The position numbers were made by a program, and so were the translations under genes. Shown in pieces: positions 26,039-36,866 of a DNA stretch of 64,000 nucleotides; the stretch's first letter is position 1, and each line of letters begins with the position of its first letter. The DNA is taken from contig CAWGRH010000014.1 of NCBI GenBank assembly GCA_963824905.1, forward strand, positions 310,001 to 374,000, given 5' to 3'. The DNA comes from JAJPKK01 sp963824905 (lineage in GTDB: Bacteria; Pseudomonadota; Alphaproteobacteria; Rhizobiales; Xanthobacteraceae). The notes beneath the pieces were generated by a model, which ran no database searches, was not told the origin of the DNA, and worked only from the letters and a program-made list of their open reading frames with translations.

Positions 26039-26056
26039 ATGACAGTTCTATGACGT
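26039..26056 (-). promoter_or_regulatory. Pho box upstream of phoR
   Basis: On the minus strand it reads ACGTCAT-AGAA-CTGTCAT, the 7-4-7 spacing of a PhoB site; the second half-site is perfect and the spacer is AT-rich as in the consensus. It lies in the 291-bp gap between the upstream membrane-protein gene and phoR, ~260 bases before the phoR ATG. The rest of that gap holds nothing recognisable. Confidence 0.72.
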
Positions 26057-26072
26057 TTGATCGCGAGATTTG

Positions 26073-27089
26073 TCAGTCGTGAGATTTGCCGGTGTCGTCT
26101 TTGCTGCGGCGCGCAAGCCGCGATGCGGCGACGCTGAACCACAGCTCCCGCCCGCCGAGAATGACGAGCGAGATCGCGAACGGCACGAGATAGTAGAGCA
26201 GCCGGAACAGCAGCAACCCGGCGAGCAGATCCTCGGTATCAAATTGCCAGAGGGCGACCAGCATTGCGGCGTCGAAGACGCCGAGGCCGCCCGGGGAGTG
26301 GCTCGCAAAGCCGAGGAGGGTCGAGGCAACGAAGATCACCGCCAGGGTGACGAAGCCGATATAGGGCTCGTCGGGCACCAGCATGTACATCGCTGCAGCG
26401 CAGCAAGCGAGGTCGACGATACCGACGAGAATCTGCAGCAGCGTGAGCGGCCCGTTGGGTAGCGTCACCGTCCAATTGTGGCGGCCGATCATGCGCGGGG
26501 TGCGCCAGACCCAGGCCACATAGGTCGCGAGGATGGCTAGGATGCCGAAAGCGAAGGTACGGTTGACCCAGGACGGCAACAGGTCGATGGCGGTGGCCGC
26601 CTGCGGCGCCCAGGCGACCCCGAGGCCGAGCACCGTCGCATTGCCGAGCCAGAAGGTCAGGCCGGCGATGAAGCAGATCTTTGCGACGTCGATCGCCGAG
26701 AGGCCGTAGCGCGAATAGATCCGGTAGCGCACCGCGCCCCCGGTGAAGGCGCTGGCGCCGACATTGTGGCCCACCGCATAGCTCGTAAAGCCGGCAAGCG
26801 CCGCGATCCGGTAGGGGACGTCCGGGCGGCCGATCGTGCGCAGTGCGAACAGGTCGTAGAAGGTCAGGGTGAAATACCCGGCGGCGACGAACAGCGCGGC
26901 CTTGACGACGTCGTGCTTCTCCACCGCCCCGACCGCATCGATGACGTCCTCGAAATTGATCTCGCGCAGCATCCGGTAAAGGATGACGCCGGCGATGGCG
27001 ATGATGGTGAGACTCAACAGGAAGCCGATACGGCCCCACCCAATCTTCGCGTCGATCCAAATCAGGAGGGACCGCAGGCCGCCGTTCAT
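26073..27089 (-). CDS. MprF-like lysylphosphatidylglycerol synthase transmembrane-domain protein
   Basis: The 338-residue inner-membrane protein has about eight transmembrane segments and motifs of the LPG synthase TM region/UPF0104 family: ALAGFTSYAVGHNVGASAFT, GGAVRYRIYSRYGL and SHSPGGLGVFDAAML. This is the flippase-like half of MprF without the aminoacyl-transferase domain. Related proteins move or sense lipids; the substrate is unknown. ATG 27089, preceded by GGAG, is preferred over 27137. It is upstream of and co-directional with phoR, but the Pho box between them suggests separate control. Confidence 0.75.
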   Translation of the reverse strand: MNGGLRSLLIWIDAKIGWGRIGFLLSLTIIAIAGVILYRMLREINFEDVIDAVGAVEKHDVVKAALFVAAGYFTLTFYDLFALRTIGRPDVPYRIAALAGFTSYAVGHNVGASAFTGGAVRYRIYSRYGLSAIDVAKICFIAGLTFWLGNATVLGLGVAWAPQAATAIDLLPSWVNRTFAFGILAILATYVAWVWRTPRMIGRHNWTVTLPNGPLTLLQILVGIVDLACCAAAMYMLVPDEPYIGFVTLAVIFVASTLLGFASHSPGGLGVFDAAMLVALWQFDTEDLLAGLLLFRLLYYLVPFAISLVILGGRELWFSVAASRLARRSKDDTGKSHD

Positions 27090-27345
27090 AGAAGCTCCGG
27101 AGGATTCGGAGGCGAAGTGTAACCCGATGGATGGCATGCACTGGCGGGCATTTGGTCACGTCTGAAAGTGGGCCGCATCGGCGCTGAGGGGCGAAGTCCG
27201 CTCTTACATGGTCCGCGCCCGCCCGCCAAGCCGCGCCGATCCGAAAGGTTTCGCACCGATGCGCCATCGTTTTGACGGCGGCGCAAGGGCCGAACTAGAG
27301 TGACGCCGAACACCAAGTCATCGGATCGCGGCGCAGGGAGCCCGA

Positions 27346-28650
27346 ATGGACATTGCGGGAATAGACAGTGCGGGAAAACACACTGCGGGAATAGACATTG
27401 CGATCGTCGGCGGCGGCATCGCCGGCCTCTCGCTCGCTCTCAACCTCCACAAGCACGGAATGCGCTGCCGCGTTTTCGAACGGGCGCCGGAAATCCGCGA
27501 GCTCGGGGTCGGCATTACCCTCTTGCCCCATGCCATGCGCGAATTTGCGGCCTTGGGCCTCGAGGACGGGCTTGTCCGCGCCGGCGTCCCGATCCGGGAA
27601 AGCTGCTTTTTCAACCGCTTCGGTCAGCTCATCTACAGCGAGGACCGCGGCCGCTACGCCGGCTACCCGTTTCCCGAGGTGAGCATCCATCGCGGCCGCC
27701 TTCATATGATCCTGCTCCGCGCCGCGATCGACCGGCTCGGGGCCGAGGCGATCACGCTCAACCGCGATTGCGTCGCCCTCGAGCAGGACGACGCCGGCGT
27801 CACCCTGCGGCTGCGCGAGACGACCTCCGGTACGGCGCTCGACGGCGTGCGGGCCGACGTCGCGATCGCCTGCGACGGCGTAAACTCGGCGCTGCGCAAG
27901 CAATTCTATCCGGACGACGCCGTCGCCTTCGCCGGCATCAACACCTGGCGCGGCATCACCCGCCGCAAGCCGTTCCTGACCGGGCGCTCCTATACCCGCA
28001 CCGGCTCGATCCTCACCGGCAAGATGGTGATCTATCCGATCATCGACGACGTCGACGGTGAGGGCAACCAGTTGATCAACTGGATGGCCGAGATCAAGCA
28101 GGACACCTTCGAGAAGAATGACTGGAACCAGCCCGGCGACCTCGCCGACTTCTTTCACCTCTATCGGGACTGGCATTTCCCCTGGCTCGACGTCGCCGAC
28201 CTGATCCGCACCGCCGACCAGATTCTCGAATACCCCATGGTCGACAAGGACCCGGTGGGGCGCTGGACCTTCGGCCGGGTCACCCTTGCCGGCGATGCCG
28301 CCCATCCGATGTACCCGCGCGGCTCCAATGGGGCGGCGCAGGGGGCGATCGACGCGAGAACGCTCGCCGACTGCCTCGCGGCCTGCCGCGCCGCCCATGG
28401 CGACCCGCGCGAGGCGTTGCGGGACTATGAGAGCCGCCGCCTCGGTCCGGCTTCGCAGGTGGTGCGCACCAACCGCGCCTATCCGCCGGACTTCATCAAC
28501 ATCAAGGTCGAGGAGCTGGTGGGCGACCGGCCGTTCGACGACCTCGACAAGTACATCAGCCAGAACGAGCTGCGCGTGCTGTCTGAGAACTACAAGCGGG
28601 TCGCCGGCTTTTCCTTGCCCGACGTCGCCGGACGAAGCCCTGTCGCGTGA
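27346..28650 (+). CDS. FAD-dependent monooxygenase, salicylate-hydroxylase type
   Basis: The 434-residue flavoprotein has the dinucleotide-binding GGGIAGLSLALNLHKHG near the start, the second FAD motif VTLAGDAAHPMYPRGSNGAA, and the DG-type CDGVNSALRKQ motif, which together define group A flavin hydroxylases (PhzS/salicylate-hydroxylase like). It should hydroxylate an aromatic or related substrate with NAD(P)H and O2. The first 20 residues come from three tandem 15-bp repeats, so the true conserved domain begins at ~17. Neighbours do not identify the substrate. Confidence 0.85.
   Translation: MDIAGIDSAGKHTAGIDIAIVGGGIAGLSLALNLHKHGMRCRVFERAPEIRELGVGITLLPHAMREFAALGLEDGLVRAGVPIRESCFFNRFGQLIYSEDRGRYAGYPFPEVSIHRGRLHMILLRAAIDRLGAEAITLNRDCVALEQDDAGVTLRLRETTSGTALDGVRADVAIACDGVNSALRKQFYPDDAVAFAGINTWRGITRRKPFLTGRSYTRTGSILTGKMVIYPIIDDVDGEGNQLINWMAEIKQDTFEKNDWNQPGDLADFFHLYRDWHFPWLDVADLIRTADQILEYPMVDKDPVGRWTFGRVTLAGDAAHPMYPRGSNGAAQGAIDARTLADCLAACRAAHGDPREALRDYESRRLGPASQVVRTNRAYPPDFINIKVEELVGDRPFDDLDKYISQNELRVLSENYKRVAGFSLPDVAGRSPVA
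27349..27402 (+). repeat. 15-bp tandem repeats encoding the monooxygenase head
   Basis: Three units, each close to GACATTGCGGGAATA (27349-27363, 27364-27378, 27379-27393), and a partial fourth (27394-27402) encode DIAGI, DSAGK, HTAGI and DIA. The array stays in frame because the unit is five codons long. It ends where the FAD-binding strand begins, so it appears to have expanded at the N-terminus. Confidence 0.85.
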
Positions 28651-28892
28651 CGACGACCAGCATGGCACGAAGCGCCTGGGCCCGCTCGGGCCCGGGCCTG
28701 CTGCCCTTGGCGCAGCCAACCTGCTAGAGTGCCGTCGATCGGCATCGAACCGGATCGCGCTATAGAAAATGCGTGCGTTTTGCGCGTGATCTCGGGCGAG
28801 AAATCTGCGATTTTCCGCAAATCATGCTCTAGGCTCGGTGCGAGCTTCAATATGGCCGGCGCAGTCCGCCGGCTCGCTTGGGAGGAAAAACC

Positions 28893-29915
28893 ATGGAACA
28901 TACGTTGATGCGCCGCGACGTGATCAAGGCGGCGGGCGCCGGCCTTGCCACCACCCTGCTCGCCGGCACGGCACAGGCGCAGACGCCGGCCGCGGCGCAG
29001 ACCCCGGGGGAATTCTGGACCGCCGAATACACCGCAAAGAAGGGCGACGTCTCGCTCCAGATGTACCGCAAGCGGATCGGCGCGCCCACCGCCGGCGGCC
29101 CGTCGAAGCCGGTGCTGTTCCTGGTGCACGGCTCCTCGAACGGCGCCCAGTCGAGCTATGACCTGCACGTGCCCGGCAATGGCGAATACTCGATGATGAA
29201 CGTGTTCGCCCGGCTCGGCTACGACGTCTGGACCATGGACCACGAGGGCTACGGCAAGTCGTCGCGCACCTCGGGCAATTCCGACATCGCGAGCGGCGTC
29301 GAAGACCTCAAGGCGGCAATGCCGATCGTGGTCAAGGAGACCGGACACAACAAGGTGCACATGTACGGCACGTCGTCCGGCGCGATCCGGGCCGGCGCCT
29401 ATTCCATGGTCGAGCCGGAGCGGGTCGACCGCCTGGTGCTGTCCGCCTTCACCTACAAGGGCGAAAACGCGCCGACGCTGCAACAGCGGGCAAAGCAGCT
29501 CGAATATTACAAGACCCACAACACGCGGCTGCGCGACCGCGCCATGATCGAATCGATCTTCAGCCGCGACGGGCTCTCCTCGAGCTACAACCCGGCGGTC
29601 GCCAAGGCGCTCGCCGACTTCGAGCTGCAGTACGGTGACCAGGTGCCCACCGGCACCTATCTCGACATGACCTCGAAGCTGCCGCTCGTCGACCCGCTCA
29701 AGGTCAAGAGCCCGGTGCTGATGCTGCGCGGCGACCACGACGGCATCTCGACCAACAAGGACCTGCTCGACTTCTTCGACCAGCTCCCCAACGGTGACCG
29801 CCAGTTCGTGATCATCCCGATGACCGCCCACTCGATCGGCAGCGCCAACAACCGCCACATGGCCTGGCACGTGATGCAGGCGTTCCTCACCATGCCGCCG
29901 CAGGTGGCGTCGTAA
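28893..29915 (+). CDS. Exported alpha/beta hydrolase
   Basis: The 340-residue product starts MEHTLMRRDVIKAAGAGLAT, a twin-arginine-like signal ending AQAQ. The hydrolase fold has an oxyanion HGSSNGAQ, nucleophile Ser in GTSSGA (GxSxG), acid Asp in RGDHDGIS and a C-terminal His in MTAHSIG. ATG 28893 is chosen because GGAGG (28881-28885) precedes it by 7 bases. The substrate is unknown; related proteins include esterases and haloalkane-type hydrolases. A strong terminator follows. Confidence 0.82.
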   Translation: MEHTLMRRDVIKAAGAGLATTLLAGTAQAQTPAAAQTPGEFWTAEYTAKKGDVSLQMYRKRIGAPTAGGPSKPVLFLVHGSSNGAQSSYDLHVPGNGEYSMMNVFARLGYDVWTMDHEGYGKSSRTSGNSDIASGVEDLKAAMPIVVKETGHNKVHMYGTSSGAIRAGAYSMVEPERVDRLVLSAFTYKGENAPTLQQRAKQLEYYKTHNTRLRDRAMIESIFSRDGLSSSYNPAVAKALADFELQYGDQVPTGTYLDMTSKLPLVDPLKVKSPVLMLRGDHDGISTNKDLLDFFDQLPNGDRQFVIIPMTAHSIGSANNRHMAWHVMQAFLTMPPQVAS

Positions 29916-29945
29916 CGGGTGCACGTGCGGGTTTGATGAAGAAAA

Positions 29946-29978
29946 GGCCGGGCCAAGCGCCCGGCCGCTTTGTTTTCG
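29946..29978 (+). terminator. Rho-independent terminator, probably bidirectional
   Basis: GGCCGGGC (29946-29953) and GCCCGGCC (29959-29966) form a perfect 8-bp stem with a 5-base loop, followed by GCTTTGTTTT. An AAAA run on the other side gives a T-run on the minus strand, so it can also end transcription of the convergent CitE-like gene. Confidence 0.85.
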
Positions 29979-30015
29979 CTCCGGTGAGGATCATTTCACC
30001 GAAGTATCAGTTGCC

Positions 30016-30897
30016 TCACTTGTCCCGTGCGGCGATTGCTTCGGCGATCGCGACCGTGCGCCGCGCCATCTCCGCGTGCAGGCGTTCGACCATGCGTCCG
30101 CCGACCTGGACGACACCCTTGTTGCGGTTCTCCGGCAGGTCGAACGCGGCGATGATCCGGTAGGCAAGATCGAGCTCGGTCGGGGTCGGCGAGAACGCAG
30201 CGTTGCAGGGCTCGATCTGGTTCGGATGGATCAACGTCTTGCCGTCGAAGCCCATGTCCGCGCCTTGCACGCATTCGCGGCGGAAGCCCTCGATATCGGC
30301 GAGGTCGTTGTAGACGCCGTCCAGGATATCGATGCCGTAGGCGCGGGCGGCGATCACGCAATGAGAAAGCCAGGGCAACATCGGGAAGCGCCCGGGAACC
30401 TGGGCGGCCAGGGTTTCCTTGGCGAGATCATTGGTGCCCATGACGAAGCAGGCGAGCCGCGATCGCGGCGCGGCCGCCAGCGCCGCAATCTCGACGGCGT
30501 TGATGACCCCAAGCGGCGTCTCCACCATCGCCCACAGCTTGATTCCGTCATCGGCGGCGACCCCCATGAGATGCGCCGAAATCTGGTCGAAGTCGGTCGG
30601 TTTCGAGATCTTCGGAATCAAGATGGCGTCGGGCCGCGCCTTGGCCGCAGCGGTGAGGTCTTCCGTCCACCACTGGCTGTCGAGCGCATTGATCCGCACG
30701 ATCACCTCGCGGGCGCCGAAGCCGCCCGCCTTGACCGCGTCCGCGACCTGCTGGCGCGCCGCCGCCTTGGCCTCGGGGGCGACGGAATCCTCAAGATCGA
30801 AAATAACGGCATCGCAGGGCAGGGTCTTGGCTTTTTCGAGCGCGCGCGCATTCGATCCCGGCATGTAGAGCACGCTGCGGCGCGGGCGGATGGTCAT
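30016..30897 (-). CDS. HpcH/HpaI-family CoA-ester lyase (CitE-like)
   Basis: The 293-residue TIM-barrel protein begins RPRRSVLYMPGSNARALEKA and has VIFDLEDSVAPEAKAAAR (metal-binding acidic residues), VIVRIN, ILIPKIS, WAMVETPLGV and KTLIHPNQIEPCN. These define the CitE/malyl-CoA-lyase group. Members cleave or hydrolyse malyl-, citramalyl- or beta-methylmalyl-CoA. Start 30897 (MTIRPRRS) follows an AGGGGAG. Mesaconyl-CoA hydratase and acetyl-CoA synthetase in the same window make a C4/C5 CoA-ester role plausible but not proven. Confidence 0.85.
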   Translation of the reverse strand: MTIRPRRSVLYMPGSNARALEKAKTLPCDAVIFDLEDSVAPEAKAAARQQVADAVKAGGFGAREVIVRINALDSQWWTEDLTAAAKARPDAILIPKISKPTDFDQISAHLMGVAADDGIKLWAMVETPLGVINAVEIAALAAAPRSRLACFVMGTNDLAKETLAAQVPGRFPMLPWLSHCVIAARAYGIDILDGVYNDLADIEGFRRECVQGADMGFDGKTLIHPNQIEPCNAAFSPTPTELDLAYRIIAAFDLPENRNKGVVQVGGRMVERLHAEMARRTVAIAEAIAARDK

Positions 30898-31046
30898 GTC
30901 GGCAAACTCCCCTGGACTGACGTGGCATAGCACGGGTCGTGGCGATGCAAGGCGTGCACCACAGCGCCACCCGAATCCGGATATGCTATCATTGCCTTGT
31001 TCGCAGCGCCGGGCGGCCAGCCCGCCTCATACCGGGGAGTGCGCCC

Positions 31047-32297
31047 ATGAGACGTCGAGACTTCATGACCCTGATCGGTGGAGCGGTGCTGGGCGGAGCG
31101 GGAATGTTCCCGCACGGAGCAGGAGCCCAGCCGTTGTCCGGAGCACCTTCCTCCGGAACGCTCGATGGCGTGCTCCGCAAGGGGGTGGAGGACAAGTCGG
31201 TTGCCGGCGTCGTCGCGATGGCGACCGACCGCAGGGGGCCGATCTATCAGGGGGCGTTCGGGGTAGCGGACGCCGCAACCGGCCGCGCGCTTTCGACGGA
31301 CGCGCTGTTCCGCATCGCCTCGATGACCAAGGCGATCACCTCGACGGCGGCAATGCAGCTCATCGAGCAGGGCCGCGTCGGTCTCGACGACCCCGTCGAG
31401 AAATACCTGCCGGCATTCGCGCACCTGCAGGTGTTCGAGTCCTTCGATCCCGCGACCGGTGCCTACCGGCTGACGCCGGCGCGGAGCATCGCCACCGTGC
31501 GGCATCTGATGACCCACACCTCGGGTCTCGGCTACCCCTTCACCAGCGCGACCTTGCGCGATTTCAAGCCGCGCGCTGGCGAGGACCATCCGATCGGGCC
31601 GCTGCTGTTCGAGCCCGGCGCGCGCTGGCACTACGGCACCAGCACCGACTGGCTGGGTAAGATCGTGGAGGCGGTGTCCGGCCGGCCGCTCGACGAATAT
31701 TTCCGCCTGCGCATCACCGAGCCGCTCGGCATGGCAGATACGTTCTACAACGTGCCGGCGGACAAGCAGGCACGCCTTGTCGCCGTGCACCACCGCGACG
31801 CCAACGGCGTCATCGTCAAGGACGAGGTGCAGCCGGGACCGACCGTCAATCCGATCATCGGCGGCGGCGGGCTCGCCTCGACGGCCGCCGACTACTCCCG
31901 CTTCGTGCGGATGATCCTCAACGACGGCGCGCTCGATGGCGCACGCATCCTCAAGGCCGACACCGTCGCCGCGATGGGCCAGAACGCGATCGGCAATCTC
32001 GGCGTTCCCGCGCTCAAAACCGCGCTGCCGCGCAGCGAGGATTTCAGCTTCATCGCCGACGGCCGCGACAAATGGGGGCTCGGCTTCCTCATCACCGCCG
32101 ACGATGTGAAGGGCAAGCGCTCCGCTGGCAGCCTGAGCTGGGGCGGCATCTACAACACTTACTTCTGGATCGACCGCACCCGCGGCATCGGTGGCGTGAT
32201 CCTCACCCAGTTCTTGCCGTTCGCCGACCGCAAGGCACTCGCTCTCTACGACGGCTTCGAACGCGGCGTCTATCAGCTCGCCGACGCCGTGCGGTAG
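31047..32297 (+). CDS. Beta-lactamase-family serine hydrolase, exported
   Basis: The 416-residue product has a Tat-type head (MRRRDFMTLIGGAVLGGAG) and a class C beta-lactamase/esterase fold. The SxxK motif is Ser92-Met-Thr-Lys95 (RIASMTKAIT), with a Tyr in HYGTSTDWLG and HTSGLGYPF. Such enzymes are mostly esterases or peptidases and only rarely resistance determinants. ATG 31047 has GGGGAG 7 bases upstream. It is divergent from the CitE-like gene. Confidence 0.85.
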   Translation: MRRRDFMTLIGGAVLGGAGMFPHGAGAQPLSGAPSSGTLDGVLRKGVEDKSVAGVVAMATDRRGPIYQGAFGVADAATGRALSTDALFRIASMTKAITSTAAMQLIEQGRVGLDDPVEKYLPAFAHLQVFESFDPATGAYRLTPARSIATVRHLMTHTSGLGYPFTSATLRDFKPRAGEDHPIGPLLFEPGARWHYGTSTDWLGKIVEAVSGRPLDEYFRLRITEPLGMADTFYNVPADKQARLVAVHHRDANGVIVKDEVQPGPTVNPIIGGGGLASTAADYSRFVRMILNDGALDGARILKADTVAAMGQNAIGNLGVPALKTALPRSEDFSFIADGRDKWGLGFLITADDVKGKRSAGSLSWGGIYNTYFWIDRTRGIGGVILTQFLPFADRKALALYDGFERGVYQLADAVR

Positions 32298-32330
32298 CAA
32301 AACTGGTTTCGCGTGAGGGCCGGGCGAGCT

Positions 32331-32432
32331 CCCTCCCCCTGAAAGGGGGAGGGTAGGGTGGGGGTCAGCTGACTCGCCCCATTGGTTGCCGCCCGCGACC
32401 CCCTCCCCGCCCTCCCCCTTTCAGGGGGAGGG
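32331..32432. repeat. Inverted-repeat element between convergent genes
   Basis: The left arm, starting CCCTCCCCCTGAAAGGGGGA (32331-32366), matches the reverse complement of the right arm (32397-32432) at about 33 of 36 bases. Each arm is itself a hairpin. About 30 bases lie between arms. It sits 33 bases after the beta-lactamase-family gene and 20 bases before the end of acsA, a typical place for REP-type palindromes that also act as terminators. A sister element lies at 54202. Confidence 0.8.
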
Positions 32433-32451
32433 AAGAAAGCGGTTCGAGCCG

Positions 32452-34398
<1,947 letters not shown>

Positions 34399-34586
34399 GC
34401 CCGCACTCCTTCGCGCCTCGCTGGGTCGTGCGCGATTCTTGAACGTTTCCCGACTGCTATTATGCGACCTGCCTGCGGCAAGCCACAAGCTTTCCGATGT
34501 CACACTTTGGTCGAGCGCGGTCGATCGAAATCAAGCGGCGGCGCGGCCCGCCTCGAGCAATTGGTCGTAGGTCCGCGCCGTTCGGG

Positions 34587-36239
34587 CTAATCCAGCGGCT
34601 CGAGCTTGACGATAGCGGCGTGGTGATTGTTGCCGGCCCAGAACGTCACGGGCGTGGTGGTGTCGTCGATGAAGATGCGCCGCACATTGGTCTGGTGGGG
34701 CAGCAGGTACTCGACCGAGGCGCCGGTGCGCGGATCGAAGCGGAGCACGCGGTCGTTCGACATCGAGCCGCTCCACAGCTCGCCGTTCTTGTCGAGATAA
34801 GCGTCGTAGGGGTAGGTGTGGGGCGTCGGCACATCCCACTCCTTGAAGCTTTCGCGTGCGATGTCGAACATGCCGAGCTTGTTCGCCGCGAACTCGGCGA
34901 ACCACAAACGGCCGGCTGCGTCGAGCATGGTGCGGCGCGGCCGCGAGCGCGGTGTCGGCGTCTGGTAGATGGTGCCGCGGAACGTCTTGGCGTCGACGCG
35001 CCCGATGCTCTCGTCGCCGAAGTCCATGAAGAAGAGGTTGTTGTCCTTGTCCGCCATCATCCCATAGGGCGAATGGTTGCGGCCGACCGGCATGTCCTTG
35101 AAGGGATCGACGGTCTCGTAATTGCCGGTGGCGAGATCGAGCCGCAGGATCGAGTGGGAGTTGACGTCGTTCGTCCACACCTTGCCGTCGATCTGCGATT
35201 GCCCCGGCATCACCATCGACTGCTGGGCGGTGTCGCTGTCGAGATTCGGCGGCAGCGGATAGTGCCGGAACGTCTTGGTGCGGACGTCGAACTTCATAAG
35301 CCCACCCTGGAACATCAGGGCGAGCCACCAGTTGCCGTCATGGTCGGGCTCGAGCGCGAGTGCACCAGCCGGGAAGGTCGGCTTGGCGAGCGGATAACGG
35401 TATTCCTCGTGGGCGCCGGTGCGCGGATCGAGCCGGCCGAGATAGGGCTCGACGAAGTTCGAGTACCAGATGAAGCCTTGCGCGTCGGCGCGCACGTCGT
35501 GCGGCGCGATCGTCTCCCGCGGCATGTCGTATTCGGTGATGATGACGTGCGTCGCCCGGCCCTTCGGACGCGGCAGGGCTTTGAGCGGATACTCCCAATT
35601 CGCGGTCTTGCTCAGATTCACGGTCGAGAGATATTCCGCGACCTTGCGGGCGCGATCATCGGGCACCGGCCGCTCGACCACGCGCGGCTGCGGATGCGTG
35701 GTCGTCGAGTTGTTGGCGAAGTTCGCCATGCGCTTGAGCACGCCGACGAACTCGTCGGCAGTGAACTTCGAGCGCACCACCCGTTCGAGGGTGTGGCAGC
35801 TCATGCACTCGATCAGCGGCCGCTTCTGCTCGGCCGTGCCGGGCATGCTGATGAGCCACTCGGTGCTGGTGAGCTGGCTCGAAATGTCGGCGACGGGGGC
35901 GAGCGCGAGATCGGCAGTCGCCGGCGGCTCCGCCCCGATATCGGCGGCTGCCGGTCGTCCAAGCTCATAGCCGATGGCGCGGGTCGTCAGGGTGTAATGG
36001 CCGGGGGCGAGCCGATCGGCAGGGAAGCCGTAATGGCCGGCAGCATCGGTGACGACAGTGACGGTGAGCGGCGAGCCGTCGCGCTTGGCGCTGACCAGCA
36101 CGCCTTCCATCGCGCCTTCCTGCACGGAGGTGACGCGCCCCGTCAGGGCAAGACGCGACGCGTCGAAGTTCCCCGCCAGCGCCGGACACACGGCTGCACT
36201 GCAAATCAGAAGGGAAAGCAGGGCACCGCGAACGCACAT
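34587..36239 (-). CDS. Exported c-type cytochrome/virginiamycin-B-lyase-like propeller protein
   Basis: The 550-residue product has a signal peptide (about 1-22), then a carboxypeptidase-regulatory-like beta domain (~28-115: LTGRVTSVQEGAMEGVLVSA, TDAAGHYGFPADRL). Next come a c-type heme motif CMSCH (145-149) and, from ~240 to the end, a beta-propeller resembling virginiamycin B lyase (WYSNFVEPYLGRLDPRTG, WTNDVNSHSILRLDLATG, LWFAEFAANKLGMFD). It should be periplasmic with covalent heme. The combination suggests a heme-linked lyase or quinoprotein-like enzyme; the substrate is unknown. It precedes no pathway gene but heads a cluster of membrane proteins. Confidence 0.75.
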   Translation of the reverse strand: MCVRGALLSLLICSAAVCPALAGNFDASRLALTGRVTSVQEGAMEGVLVSAKRDGSPLTVTVVTDAAGHYGFPADRLAPGHYTLTTRAIGYELGRPAAADIGAEPPATADLALAPVADISSQLTSTEWLISMPGTAEQKRPLIECMSCHTLERVVRSKFTADEFVGVLKRMANFANNSTTTHPQPRVVERPVPDDRARKVAEYLSTVNLSKTANWEYPLKALPRPKGRATHVIITEYDMPRETIAPHDVRADAQGFIWYSNFVEPYLGRLDPRTGAHEEYRYPLAKPTFPAGALALEPDHDGNWWLALMFQGGLMKFDVRTKTFRHYPLPPNLDSDTAQQSMVMPGQSQIDGKVWTNDVNSHSILRLDLATGNYETVDPFKDMPVGRNHSPYGMMADKDNNLFFMDFGDESIGRVDAKTFRGTIYQTPTPRSRPRRTMLDAAGRLWFAEFAANKLGMFDIARESFKEWDVPTPHTYPYDAYLDKNGELWSGSMSNDRVLRFDPRTGASVEYLLPHQTNVRRIFIDDTTTPVTFWAGNNHHAAIVKLEPLD

Positions 36240-36262
36240 TGAGATCGAACCGGAGGGATTCC

Positions 36263-36664
36263 CTACCTCGTCATGAGGCAATCGACTTCGACGGTGCTGA
36301 TGGCATCGCCGGGCGGTTGGCGGCGGACGGTCCGCTGCAGCTTGTAGCCGTCCTTGGTGCAGGTAATCTCGACGTCCTTGGGGTCGATCTCCTTGGAAAA
36401 GCCGGAGAACTTGAAGTGGCCCTGGTCGTCGGTGCGGGTCACGAGGCTCGCATTGCGGTTCTTGATGTCGGCGCTGACCTTGACGTCGGCAACGCCGCCA
36501 CCGCGGTTCAAGTCCTTGGCGAAGCCGAAGAACGACACACCGGCATTGCTCTGATCTTCCTCGTCCTCGTCCAGCGAGGCACCGCCGGCCCAAGCCGCGC
36601 TCGCCATAGCGAACGGAACAAGGAATGCAATTCCCAGCAACAGCGATGCGCGCTCTTTCTTCAT
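36263..36664 (-). CDS. Small exported carboxypeptidase-regulatory-like protein
   Basis: The 133-residue product has a signal peptide (MKKERASLLLGIAFLVPFAM, cleavage near AAWAGG), an acidic stretch (DEDEEDQ) and a single transthyretin-like carboxypeptidase-regulatory domain (VSFFGFAKDLNRGGGVADVK to KFSGFSKEIDPKDVEITC). It lies 23 bases before the cytochrome/propeller gene on the same strand and resembles that protein's N-terminal domain, so the two probably work together in the periplasm. Function unknown. Start 36664 is chosen for the signal peptide; longer frames exist. Confidence 0.7.
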   Translation of the reverse strand: MKKERASLLLGIAFLVPFAMASAAWAGGASLDEDEEDQSNAGVSFFGFAKDLNRGGGVADVKVSADIKNRNASLVTRTDDQGHFKFSGFSKEIDPKDVEITCTKDGYKLQRTVRRQPPGDAISTVEVDCLMTR

Positions 36665-36866
36665 GTTTCCCGCCCGGTTTTTGGCCTTCCATCGTTCTAC
36701 GACGGAAGGCGTCAAAGCCTTCATTGGGTTCATTCTAGACCATGAAAATGCCCGTGAGAAGGAACATCCGCAGGGGAACAGCCAGCAGCGGCCGCCGCCC
36801 CGCGGGCGACGCACCCCCTGCAAACAACGCACTTCCGGCGCCCAACGCGATCCCCTAGAGGGGAAC

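Noticed and set aside
31047..32297. An antibiotic-resistance beta-lactamase
   Set aside because: The SxxK fold is shared with many esterases and peptidases; nothing in the sequence or context indicates a resistance role.
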